From Gammaproteobacteria bacterium (GTDB lineage: Bacteria > Pseudomonadota > Gammaproteobacteria > Enterobacterales > Alteromonadaceae), in NCBI GenBank assembly GCA_023380515.1, contig JAMCRH010000161.1, forward strand, positions 1 through 15,775: a DNA stretch of 15,775 bases, written 5' to 3'. This document shows, piece after piece, positions 1 to 7,305 of this stretch (within the stretch, counting starts at the first letter, position 1; each line of letters starts with the position of its first letter). The notes under the pieces were generated by a model, which had not been told where the DNA came from, made no database searches, and saw only the letters and a program-made list of their open reading frames with translations. A program made the translations under genes and the position numbers.

Positions 1-36
1 GATTCACCAATACGGGTTTCGCCGGCTCGGGTATGT

Positions 37-66
37 AAAAAATTGGCAACCACAGTGGGTTGCCAA
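37..66 (-). terminator. Rho-independent terminator of rraA
   Basis: Read on the minus strand, a perfect 9-bp stem (TTGGCAACC / GGTTGCCAA, plus-strand arms 43-51 and 58-66, 6-nt loop) is followed at once by a run of six U (A6 at 37-42 on the plus strand). It lies 28 nt past the rraA stop codon. There is no U tract on the plus-strand side, so it should act mainly in the minus direction. Confidence 0.88.
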
Positions 67-94
67 TAGGTATTCAATGTCGTCATAGTGCGCT

Positions 95-580
95 TTACTC
101 GATGTCGAGTGGCTCTGGCGATAAAATCACGCCGGTGCTGTCAGCATAGATGTGATCTTCCGGTAGGAACGTGACACCACCAAAGTTTACGGCAATATCC
201 GCCTCGCCAACACATTCTGCTGGGGCACCCACTGGAATCGATGCAATCGCTTGAATGCCGAGGTCGAGATCTTCAAGTGCATCAACGTCACGAACACAGC
301 CGTAGCAGATAATTCCTTCCCAATCGTTTTCCAGCGCGAGCTCGGCAATACCGATATCGATAATTGCTCGGCGCAGTGAGCCGCCACCGTCAACCAAGAG
401 TACTTTGCCTACACCTGGTTGTTCGAGCGCTTGCTCAATTAAGCCCTTGTCTTCGTGGCACTTCACGGTTACCACCTGGCCTCCAAACGAGGTGCGGCCG
501 CCATAGTTTACGAACATGGGTTCAACCACATCGATCTGATCGGCATATAAGTCGCATAGTTCCGAGGTGTTATATTCCAT
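95..580 (-). CDS. rraA: RraA, regulator of ribonuclease E activity
   Basis: Encodes 161 residues that I recognise as RraA along their whole length ([10 protein letters not shown] start, [18 protein letters not shown]-terminal PLDIE). In E. coli RraA is a ring-shaped trimer that binds RNase E and the degradosome and slows mRNA decay; it was once misnamed MenG. The frame is open for 52 more codons upstream, but the ATG at 580 is chosen because AGGAG lies about 9 nt before it and because known RraA proteins start at MxYxTSELCD. The gene stands alone between a divergent diguanylate cyclase gene and its own terminator. In E. coli menA precedes rraA; menA is absent here. A TATACT -10-like hexamer on the minus strand (plus 629-634) would give a leader of about 40 nt, but no convincing -35 is present. 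Confidence 0.96.
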   Translation of the reverse strand: MEYNTSELCDLYADQIDVVEPMFVNYGGRTSFGGQVVTVKCHEDKGLIEQALEQPGVGKVLLVDGGGSLRRAIIDIGIAELALENDWEGIICYGCVRDVDALEDLDLGIQAIASIPVGAPAECVGEADIAVNFGGVTFLPEDHIYADSTGVILSPEPLDIE

Positions 581-734
581 GACTCTTGCTCCTGCGCAAT
601 TTGGAATGAATAAGGTGTTCTCACGCTGAGTATAAACCTTTCCGACCAGAGGAGGAAGTTTCGCGGCCAAAAGGCCTTGAATCCGCGTAATCTTATGTCG
701 CATACTGAGTGTAAAGTAATCGAATAGGTTGTCC
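581..734. promoter_or_regulatory. Divergent rraA / diguanylate cyclase intergenic region
   Basis: This 154-bp gap separates two divergent start codons and must hold both promoters. On the minus strand TATACT (629-634) is a good -10 for rraA with a poor -35. On the plus strand TTGAAT (677-682), 18 nt, CATACT (701-706) is a possible weak promoter for the cyclase gene, leaving a leader of only about 20 nt. Neither is strong enough to be certain. The rraA reading frame stays open through this gap, which looks fortuitous. Confidence 0.35.
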
Positions 735-2669
735 ATGCCTACAAATCAGTACCCATACTCCGAGCGCCGTTCACCGATCAGTCGGCGTCTTTCAACACGC
801 CTGCTTTTGCGCATTGGGCTTTGGTCGCTCATTGTTGTTGCCATGGTGGCCGCTGCCGGTTTCTATATTGCCTACCACCAAGCCAAAAAGAACCAAAAAC
901 AAGAACTACTTACACAGATCAACAACCAAGTTCAATATGAGTCTCGCACTTTGCGCGACGCCGTTGCTTCGGCTGAAATTTTACGTGACTCGTTCTTACA
1001 GCGTTATCAGCAATACGCCGATTTCAGTGAATTAGCGACGAAATTTGACCAACGACACGAAGAAACCGAACCGGGGACGTGGCGCTTAAAGCCCGAATTT
1101 TACCATGGTACCTTGGTTGAACCTGAGTTTTATCAGCATATTAGTACCTTTATCGGCCCCGGCGAACGGCCGCTTAGCGACGAGTTGAAAGCGCGGATTA
1201 TCATCAGCCAACAAGTTCTCAATGAACGTGCACCAGCGTGGGATAGGCGCTGGGCAAACAGTCATTTTTCCATGCCAGAGAACGTGCTTGTACAGTATTC
1301 CTCGGAGCACCCATGGGGTTTGCTTGCCGCCCATGACTTGGTGATGACCGACTACAGCGTCGTCCGCTCAACCTTACAGCAGTTTAATCCGCAACGACGA
1401 CCGCTATGGACCGGGTTATATTATGATCTTTCCGCCGATTATTGGACCATCACCTACCAACTACCGGTTGACCTGAATGGCCGTCATCTGGTTAATGCCA
1501 GTCACGACATTCCTTTAAAGCAATTAGTTAGCGGTTTAGTCCGCTCGAATCACGACCAAATCCAGCATTTTGTTTTTGGCGAGTCGGGCCAATTGATTGC
1601 TTCGGCGGAGTCGCTCAGTGCGGATTATCAACAAGCTGGAATATTAGATATTCATAAGCTGACAAATCCGCAATACAAGCAAATTTTTGCGCAGCTCGAG
1701 CCGGCATTTGTCCAGCAACGCCGCGTCGTTCTGCCCAATGCCATTCCCGGACAGCTATTGATTGCCCAGCCTCTAGAGGTTGCTGACTGGTGGTACGTCA
1801 CTCTTTACCCTTATGCCGAAATTCAACGTGCCGCTTTGACCACGCCTCTAGCCATCAGCTTGTCTGCAATCGTCTTATTGCTAGCCATTCTTGGCATTGT
1901 TTCAGTTTTCGTGAACCGCTTCGTAGCCGACCCATTACAACGCCTCGCCCACCTTGCTGAACTGATCGGGAATAAGCAATACGATGCTGTGATTCGTAGT
2001 CCGCTGTTGTCTGAAGATATACGCAGCGAAGTCGGCCAACTAATTCGTTCGTTTCGCGCGATGGCACAGCGCCTGCTTGAGAATCAGAACAACTTAGAGA
2101 AGCTGGTTGATGACCGCACCAAAGAGCTAGAACGAGCCAACCGCCGGCTCGCACAAGTGAATCAAAAACTCGATCAAATGGCGCATTTCGACGGCTTGAC
2201 CAATTTATGGAATCGACGTGCCTTTGACCGTGATCTTCGGATGGAGTTGCAGTCTGAAAATTCAGGTCATCTCGCGCTGGCATTAGGTGACCTAGATAAA
2301 TTTAAAGCCTTCAACGATCGTTATGGCCACATCGCGGGCGATGACGTATTACAACGAGTTGCGAAGGCTTTGGAAGCCACAAGCTATGGCCGAGTCTACC
2401 GCTATGGTGGCGAGGAAATTGCGGTGCTGATTCCAGCTGACAATCATGCTGAAGCGCAGCTGCAGGCAGAAGCACTATGCCAAGCCGTGCGCAACTTAGC
2501 TATCGAGCACCAGGACGCTGAGCGAGGCGTGCTCACGATTAGCTTTGGTGTGGTGCAGCTTGATCCAAACCAAGATGCCAATGACAACATTACACGTGCT
2601 GATGAACTGCTCTATCAGGCGAAAAAGAACGGTGGCGACTGTTGTCTGGTCGCGGGTGAGTCGTTGTGA
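735..2669 (+). CDS. Two-TM sensor diguanylate cyclase (Cache-like/HAMP/GGDEF)
   Basis: A 644-residue inner-membrane protein predicted to make cyclic di-GMP from two GTP. Domains in order: basic cytoplasmic N-terminus; TM1 about 27-46; periplasmic sensor about 47-370 with a LWTGLYYD / [10 protein letters not shown] stretch typical of dCache domains; TM2 about 374-394; HAMP about 395-450; coiled-coil linker about 450-485; GGDEF domain about 486-640. The active-site signature is GGEEI (558-562), a variant of GG(D/E)EF; the metal-binding [10 protein letters not shown] segment and DGLTNLWNR are intact, so activity is likely. The RxxD product-inhibition site that normally lies five residues before the signature is absent. 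The ATG at 735 is preferred over TTG at 729 because AGG sits 6 nt before it. The gene is divergent from rraA and converges on hslU. The ligand is unknown. Confidence 0.9.
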   Translation: MPTNQYPYSERRSPISRRLSTRLLLRIGLWSLIVVAMVAAAGFYIAYHQAKKNQKQELLTQINNQVQYESRTLRDAVASAEILRDSFLQRYQQYADFSELATKFDQRHEETEPGTWRLKPEFYHGTLVEPEFYQHISTFIGPGERPLSDELKARIIISQQVLNERAPAWDRRWANSHFSMPENVLVQYSSEHPWGLLAAHDLVMTDYSVVRSTLQQFNPQRRPLWTGLYYDLSADYWTITYQLPVDLNGRHLVNASHDIPLKQLVSGLVRSNHDQIQHFVFGESGQLIASAESLSADYQQAGILDIHKLTNPQYKQIFAQLEPAFVQQRRVVLPNAIPGQLLIAQPLEVADWWYVTLYPYAEIQRAALTTPLAISLSAIVLLLAILGIVSVFVNRFVADPLQRLAHLAELIGNKQYDAVIRSPLLSEDIRSEVGQLIRSFRAMAQRLLENQNNLEKLVDDRTKELERANRRLAQVNQKLDQMAHFDGLTNLWNRRAFDRDLRMELQSENSGHLALALGDLDKFKAFNDRYGHIAGDDVLQRVAKALEATSYGRVYRYGGEEIAVLIPADNHAEAQLQAEALCQAVRNLAIEHQDAERGVLTISFGVVQLDPNQDANDNITRADELLYQAKKNGGDCCLVAGESL

Positions 2670-2692
2670 CGAGGTTTTCACGAACACAAAGA

Positions 2693-2717
2693 AAAGGGCA
2701 GTTGCCTGCCCTTTGTT
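2693..2717. terminator. Bidirectional terminator between convergent genes
   Basis: A perfect 9-bp stem, AAAGGGCAG (2693-2701) and CTGCCCTTT (2706-2714), with a TTGC loop. On the plus strand it is followed by TTTGTTATT, and on the minus strand by TTTTCTTT, so it can end both the cyclase transcript (stop at 2669) and the hslVU transcript (stop at 2749). Confidence 0.87.
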
Positions 2718-2748
2718 ATTCCAATTCTGCGACGTAAGTAACCGATTT

Positions 2749-4083
2749 TTAAAGAATAAACCGGCTTAAGTCTTCGTCGGCAGCTAAGTCATTCAGATAT
2801 TGATTGACGTAATCACGGTCGATTGTCAGCTCAGTACCTTCCATATCCGAAGCTTTAAACGATACTTCTTCCATTAGGCGCTCAAGCACGGTATGTAAGC
2901 GACGCGCACCAATGTTTTCAGTTTTTTCGTTCACTTGCCAAGCAATTTCCGCAATCCGACGAATGCCATCTTCGGTAAAGCTGATACCGACGCCTTCCGT
3001 TGCCATGAGCGCTTTGTACTGCACCGTTAATGACGCACTCGGTTCGGTCAAAATGCGGACAAAGTCTTCGGTCGTCAGTGCTTTCAAGTTCACTCGGATT
3101 GGCAAGCGGCCCTGTAACTCAGGGATCAAGTCCGACGGCTTGGCAATTTGGAATGCGCCTGACGCAATAAACAGAATGTGATCGGTTTTGACCATACCGT
3201 GCTTGGTGCTTACCGTCGTGCCTTCCACCAGTGGCAGCAAATCGCGCTGTACCCCTTCGCGAGACACGTCAGGACCACTACTTTCGCCGCGCTTACAGAT
3301 TTTGTCGATCTCATCGAGGAAGACGATCCCGTTCTGTTCGACCGCATGAATGGCTTTTTCCTTAATTTCCTCAGGATTCACCATCTTTGCTGCTTCTTCT
3401 TCTATCAGCTGCTTAAACGCGTCTTTGATTTTCAGTTTACGCTTCTTGGTTTTGTTATTACCAAGATTTTGGAACATGCTCTGCAGCTGCGAGGTCATTT
3501 CTTCCATGCCCGGTGGCGCCATAATTTCGACGCCCATGGCTGGCATTGAGATTTCAATTTCGATTTCTTTGTCGTCAAGCTTGCCTTCGCGCAGCTTCTT
3601 ACGGAACATCTGCCGTGTGCTATTCGCTTCCTCGTCCTGCTGTGGCTCGTCACCCCAATTGCGTTTCGGCTTTGGCAGCAAGGTATCAAGAATCCGCTCT
3701 TCGGCCGCATCTTCCGCACGATGACGTAAGCGCGCCATTTCTTGCTCGCGCATCATTTTCACAGCTGTGTCAGTGAGGTCGCGGACAATCGAGTCCACTT
3801 CCTTACCCACATAGCCAACTTCGGTAAACTTGGTCGCTTCAATTTTAATAAACGGTGCATTGGCGAGCTTGGCCAAACGACGGGCAATTTCGGTTTTACC
3901 AACACCGGTTGGACCGATCATTAAGATGTTCTTCGGCGTCACTTCATGTCGCAAGTCATCGTCCAACTGCATTCGGCGCCAGCGGTTACGCAGGGCCACA
4001 GCAACCGCGCGTTTTGCGTCTTGCTGACCAATAATATGACGATTGAGCTCGTCGACAATTTCCCGGGGGGTCATATTTGACAT
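2749..4083 (-). CDS. hslU: HslU, ATPase subunit of the HslVU (ClpYQ) protease
   Basis: A 444-residue AAA+ unfoldase, matching the usual length (443 in E. coli). It forms hexameric rings that unfold substrates and feed them to HslV in the cytoplasm. Visible motifs: N-terminal [10 protein letters not shown], Walker A GPTGVGKT (57-64), pore loop GYVG (90-93), the inserted I domain about 110-245, Walker B VFLDEID (254-260), and the C-terminal LSRFIL tail that in known structures docks into HslV and activates it. The ATG at 4083 is preceded by AAGGAG, and only 2 nt separate it from the hslV stop, so the two are surely co-transcribed and probably translationally coupled. Expression is likely driven by the heat-shock promoter upstream of hslV. 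Confidence 0.98.
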   Translation of the reverse strand: MSNMTPREIVDELNRHIIGQQDAKRAVAVALRNRWRRMQLDDDLRHEVTPKNILMIGPTGVGKTEIARRLAKLANAPFIKIEATKFTEVGYVGKEVDSIVRDLTDTAVKMMREQEMARLRHRAEDAAEERILDTLLPKPKRNWGDEPQQDEEANSTRQMFRKKLREGKLDDKEIEIEISMPAMGVEIMAPPGMEEMTSQLQSMFQNLGNNKTKKRKLKIKDAFKQLIEEEAAKMVNPEEIKEKAIHAVEQNGIVFLDEIDKICKRGESSGPDVSREGVQRDLLPLVEGTTVSTKHGMVKTDHILFIASGAFQIAKPSDLIPELQGRLPIRVNLKALTTEDFVRILTEPSASLTVQYKALMATEGVGISFTEDGIRRIAEIAWQVNEKTENIGARRLHTVLERLMEEVSFKASDMEGTELTIDRDYVNQYLNDLAADEDLSRFIL

Positions 4084-4085
4084 GC

Positions 4086-4631
4086 TTACTCCTTGGTAAC
4101 AGCTGGCTCAGCGTCAAGCACTTCGATAGTTTGGAAATTATTCGTGTAAACACAAATATCGCCGGCAATCGTGAGTGCTTTCTCAACGATGGTCGGGGCG
4201 TCTAATTCGGTATTTTCAAGCAAGGCACGAGCAGCGCTCTGGGCAAACGCGCCGCCTGAGCCAATAGCGATCAGGTCTTCTTCAGGCTGCACGACATCAC
4301 CATTACCGGTAATGATCAGTGAGGTGGTTTTGTCAGCGACGGCGAGCAGCGCTTCAAGTTTGCGCAGCATACGATCGGTCCGCCAGTCTTTGGCAAGCTC
4401 GACCGCTGCTTTGGTTAGATGACCTTGATGTTGCTCGAGTTTCGCTTCGAAGCGCTCGAACAAGGTGAATGCGTCGGCGGTGCCACCGGCAAAGCCAGCT
4501 AACACTTTGCCGTGGTATAAACGACGGACTTTCTTGGCGTTGCCTTTCATGACGGTATTACCAAGTGACACTTGGCCATCACCACCGATGGCGACTTTGT
4601 CACCGCGACGCACTGAAACGATTGTGGTCAT
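4086..4631 (-). CDS. hslV: HslV, peptidase subunit of the HslVU protease
   Basis: A 181-residue N-terminal-nucleophile (T1 family) peptidase, related to the proteasome beta subunit. After removal of Met, Thr1 is the nucleophile; Lys33 and Gly45 of the mature numbering, and the IGSGG loop, are present as in characterised HslV. Two stacked hexamers degrade proteins fed by HslU. The frame is open nine codons further upstream, but the ATG at 4631 is chosen because Thr must follow Met directly and a strong GAGGAAAGG Shine-Dalgarno lies just upstream. It is the first gene of the hslVU operon. Confidence 0.98.
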   Translation of the reverse strand: MTTIVSVRRGDKVAIGGDGQVSLGNTVMKGNAKKVRRLYHGKVLAGFAGGTADAFTLFERFEAKLEQHQGHLTKAAVELAKDWRTDRMLRKLEALLAVADKTTSLIITGNGDVVQPEEDLIAIGSGGAFAQSAARALLENTELDAPTIVEKALTIAGDICVYTNNFQTIEVLDAEPAVTKE

Positions 4632-4661
4632 ATCCTTTCCTCTTTCTCGGTTATACACGCT

Positions 4662-4690
4662 AGATGAGGTCAGCGCGTTGAGAATTCAAG
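4662..4690 (-). promoter_or_regulatory. Sigma-32 (RpoH) heat-shock promoter of hslVU
   Basis: On the minus strand, CTTGAAT (4684-4690) is followed by 14 nt and CCTCATCT (4662-4669). The RpoH consensus is CTTGAAA, 11-16 nt, CCCCATnT, so 6 of 7 positions match in the -35 and all but one defined position in the -10, with ideal spacing. The transcript would start some 20-25 nt before the hslV ATG. hslVU is a classical RpoH regulon member in E. coli, which supports the call. Confidence 0.8.
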
Positions 4691-4724
4691 AGGAAAGGCT
4701 GATGAAGGAATAAATTTGCCGCTG

Positions 4725-5318
4725 TTAGTCGAGATTCCAGAGCCAGATTTGGCAACCGTAAATGCCCGAGCGCTGCAGCTGATTGTTCACGCGCTGCGCT
4801 TCGCGCAGGTTCTCGAATGGCCCCAGAATAACCCGATACCAACGACCATTGCTGCCATGTGATTCGCGTACTTGCGATTCAAACCCATGCATGGCGATGC
4901 GCGCCCGCAAATTATCCGCATCTCCGAACTGACGGAATGAACCACATTGCATTAAACGGCGACGTGACTCGGCTGATTCCGGAACGTCGACTTCGACTTG
5001 CTTGTTTTCGAGGTCCGAAATATAGCCCCAGCGTTCCTGTGGTACTTCTGGCAGTGGATCGAGTTGCGGCGCCACTACGGTCGGTGTTGCTGACTCGGGG
5101 CTGCCAGAACTTACGCTAGGAATGACTTCTTCGCCACCATTACGCAGGAACCACAAAAAAGCCGTGAATACAGCAATGACCAGAATTAGCAGGAACACCA
5201 CCTTAAATGGTGCCGATTGCTGCGACTGGTTCTTTTTACGCACAGCGCCCTTGCGCGGGCTACTTTTGCGCGTCGGCTTCTTTTTTGGATTGCCGCGTTT
5301 TGCGTAATCAACTGCCAT
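4725..5318 (-). CDS. ftsN: FtsN, short-form essential cell division protein with SPOR domain
   Basis: A 197-residue bitopic inner-membrane protein that triggers septal peptidoglycan synthesis. Order: cytoplasmic N-terminus starting MAVDYAKRG and rich in Lys/Arg (the FtsA-binding type), TM about 39-58, periplasmic segment, E-domain-like ERWGYISDLENKQ (95-107; Trp97, Tyr99 and Leu103 match the critical positions of the E. coli FtsN E domain), and a C-terminal SPOR domain about 118-197 with MQCGSF and Cys125/Cys189, the pair that forms a disulfide in E. coli FtsN. E. coli FtsN has 319 residues; here the long Gln-rich linker between E domain and SPOR is almost entirely missing. The start is 9 nt after the argS stop with only a weak Shine-Dalgarno, suggesting coupling to argS. 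Position just upstream of hslV is the conserved ftsN location. Confidence 0.93.
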   Translation of the reverse strand: MAVDYAKRGNPKKKPTRKSSPRKGAVRKKNQSQQSAPFKVVFLLILVIAVFTAFLWFLRNGGEEVIPSVSSGSPESATPTVVAPQLDPLPEVPQERWGYISDLENKQVEVDVPESAESRRRLMQCGSFRQFGDADNLRARIAMHGFESQVRESHGSNGRWYRVILGPFENLREAQRVNNQLQRSGIYGCQIWLWNLD

Positions 5319-5327
5319 AGACTTGCT

Positions 5328-7076
5328 TTACATCCGCTCTAAAGTAGGAATACCTAACAAACCAAGACCTTGCTCTAAAATTCGGGCGGTCAACGCGGCT
5401 AGCTTTAAGCGACTCTGCTTTAATGCGTCATCGTCGCTATTCAGAATTGGGCAGGCCTCGTAGAACGAAGAGAACGAGCCAGCCAATTCAAATAAGTAAC
5501 CGCATAAGAAGTGCGGCATACCTTTGTTGCCCACCGAGGCGATAATCTCTGGGAACTGGGCGATTTTTCCAGCTAAGGCTTCGTCTTGCTCCGTCGCTAA
5601 AATAAACTCACCCGAGACTTCCGTAGGCTTTAAGCCCGCCCTTTGGAATAAGCTATTCACTCGCGTGTTGGCGTACAACAAGTAAGGTGCGGTATTGCCT
5701 TCAAAGCTCAGCATAGTGTCCCAGTCAAAGACATAATCTGAGGTGCGGTTTTTCGAAAGGTCCGCATATTTAACTGATGAAATACCAACGACTTTGGCAA
5801 TATGTGCTTGTTCATCCGCCGTCAGGTCATGATTCTTGCTGGCAATAAGTTCTGCAGCACGGCGCTCCGACTCGTCGAGCAAATCGGCTAACTTTGTCAC
5901 GCCGCCATCACGGCTTTTGTATGGTCGACCGTCTTTGCCCAACACCATACCGAAGCCAAGGTGCTCAAGACTGACTGAGTCATCGGCATATCCGGCCTTC
6001 CGGCATAGAGTGAAAATTTGCTGGAAGTGCAACGACTGGCGCGCATCAACCACGTAAATTACCCGGCTGGCATTTAATTTGCCGGTACGGTAGCGCACCG
6101 CTGCCAAGTCGGTGGTGGCATATAAAAAGCCGCCATCTTTCTTTTGCACGATAATCGGTAACGGCTCGTCTTCTTTGCCTTTAAATTCTTCTAAGAAGAC
6201 ACACTGTGCACCTTGGTCTTCAACTAGCAGTCCTTTTTCTCGAAGGTCCGTCACTACTTGCGACAAATCGTCGTTGTACGCTGATTCGGCCATGACGTCG
6301 TCACGTACAAGCTGCACACCGAGACGGTCATAAACTTCTTGGCAATGGGCCAACGAGGTGTCGATAAACTGTTGCCAAAGTTTCTGACAATGCTCATCGC
6401 CACTTTGTAGTTTCACAACGAGACTACGCGCACGGTCGGCGAAGCCTTCTTCCACATCGAAGCGCTGCTTCGCTGCCTTATAGAACGTTTCTAAGTCTGA
6501 CAAAGCAAACTCTGGGCTGTCACCGTCTTGCAGTTGGTCTTCCATGTGGGCTAATAACATGCCGAACTGGGTTCCCCAGTCGCCCACGTGGTTCTGACGA
6601 ATAACCTTATGACCTTGTAGGCTTAAGGTACGCGCTACCGCGTCGCCGATAATGGTCGAGCGCAAGTGACCCACGTGCATTTCTTTGGCAAGGTTCGGTG
6701 ACGAATAGTCAATGACAACGGTTTGCGGTTGTTTAGCAGCTTGCACACCACAGCGCTCGTCTGCCCAAGCCTGATTGAGCTGAGCAATGAGCTGTCCTTG
6801 ATCAAGCGTAAAGTTAATAAAGCCAGGACCAGCGATGTCTGTTTTGGCAATGACATTGTTCTCTGGCAACGCCGCAATAATCGCTTCCGCCAAAGCCCGT
6901 GGATTCAGTTTTGCTGGCTTTGCGAGCATCAAGGCAAGGTTGGTCGCAAAGTCGCCATGACTTTTGTCACGTGGACGGTCTAGTTGCACACGCGGCTCTA
7001 GCTCAACCGGCAAGGTCCCTTCTACTTTAAGGGTGTCAATGGCACTTTGGAGTAACGCTTCAATCTGCTGCTTCAT
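5328..7076 (-). CDS. argS: Arginyl-tRNA synthetase
   Basis: A 582-residue class I aminoacyl-tRNA synthetase that charges tRNA-Arg with arginine in the cytoplasm. Visible: N-terminal additional domain about 1-110 containing AGPGFINF, the HIGH motif as HVGH (134-137) within [16 protein letters not shown], the divergent KMSKS equivalent [11 protein letters not shown] (381-391) typical of ArgS, and a C-terminal DALR anticodon-binding domain about 460-582 ending TLERM. Length is normal (577 in E. coli). The ATG at 7076 has a poor Shine-Dalgarno (AAAGG about 12 nt upstream). In E. coli argS lies elsewhere and cytR occupies this place between priA and ftsN. Confidence 0.98.
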   Translation of the reverse strand: MKQQIEALLQSAIDTLKVEGTLPVELEPRVQLDRPRDKSHGDFATNLALMLAKPAKLNPRALAEAIIAALPENNVIAKTDIAGPGFINFTLDQGQLIAQLNQAWADERCGVQAAKQPQTVVIDYSSPNLAKEMHVGHLRSTIIGDAVARTLSLQGHKVIRQNHVGDWGTQFGMLLAHMEDQLQDGDSPEFALSDLETFYKAAKQRFDVEEGFADRARSLVVKLQSGDEHCQKLWQQFIDTSLAHCQEVYDRLGVQLVRDDVMAESAYNDDLSQVVTDLREKGLLVEDQGAQCVFLEEFKGKEDEPLPIIVQKKDGGFLYATTDLAAVRYRTGKLNASRVIYVVDARQSLHFQQIFTLCRKAGYADDSVSLEHLGFGMVLGKDGRPYKSRDGGVTKLADLLDESERRAAELIASKNHDLTADEQAHIAKVVGISSVKYADLSKNRTSDYVFDWDTMLSFEGNTAPYLLYANTRVNSLFQRAGLKPTEVSGEFILATEQDEALAGKIAQFPEIIASVGNKGMPHFLCGYLFELAGSFSSFYEACPILNSDDDALKQSRLKLAALTARILEQGLGLLGIPTLERM

Positions 7077-7124
7077 TCGCTTGGGTAACCTTTCAAACTT
7101 AATAGATTAAGAACTGCTTTGATT

Positions 7125-7226
7125 TTACCGGACGGGTTTCGCTTGCTTGCACTTCAGGTCCGACACGCTCAGGTTCGACTCGTTTTGGTCACACATGAAC
7201 GCACGGAGACAACGCCTCCCGCTCAT
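7125..7226 (-). other. 33-codon open frame in the priA-argS gap (uncertain)
   Basis: The 229-bp gap between priA and argS holds this ATG-to-TAA frame of 33 codons, with predicted start MSGRRCLRAF and end KCKQAKPVR (6 Arg, 4 Lys). It has no clear Shine-Dalgarno and ends 48 nt before the argS start codon. It might be a leader peptide of argS, part of an interspersed intergenic element, or chance. I do not recognise a family and assign no function. Confidence 0.2.
7153..7182. repeat. 15-bp imperfect tandem repeat upstream of argS
   Basis: Two adjacent 15-bp units, TTCAGGTCCGACACG (7153-7167) and CTCAGGTTCGACTCG (7168-7182), are identical at 12 of 15 positions. They lie inside the 33-codon frame, where they encode ESNLS-VSDLK like halves. 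The unit length being a multiple of three fits a peptide repeat, but a protein-binding site or chance is equally possible. Confidence 0.5.
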
Positions 7227-7305
7227 CGAGCTACGACCCGCTAGTTTAATCGTTCAGCGCCCTAAAAAAAACCGCTGAATACCCCTAACTGTCGAATTTA
7301 ACACT

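Noticed and set aside
3..38. A plus-strand frame from the left edge ending TAA (FTNTGFAGSGM)
   Set aside because: Only 11 codons are visible, and the stop falls in the A tract of the rraA terminator. It could be the end of a convergent gene, but nothing supports it beyond an open frame.
581..736. N-terminal extension of RraA by 52 residues
   Set aside because: Homologues start at MxYxTSELCD, and the ATG at 580 has its own strong Shine-Dalgarno; the extension runs over the divergent promoter region.
3178..3549. A 123-codon plus-strand frame, with several others opposite hslU, priA and the kinase
   Set aside because: These are antisense shadows of well-identified genes, with unlikely composition and no ribosome site.
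7141..7190. tRNA-like TPsiC sequence (AGGTTCGACTC) in the priA-argS gap
   Set aside because: The flanking bases cannot form the 5-bp T stem, and no acceptor or anticodon arm was found.
7253..7279. Inverted repeat TTCAGCG / CGCTGAA around an A8 tract, as a priA terminator
   Set aside because: The homopolymer lies in the loop and not after the stem, so it does not make a Rho-independent terminator; the 7-bp arms 13 nt apart may be chance.
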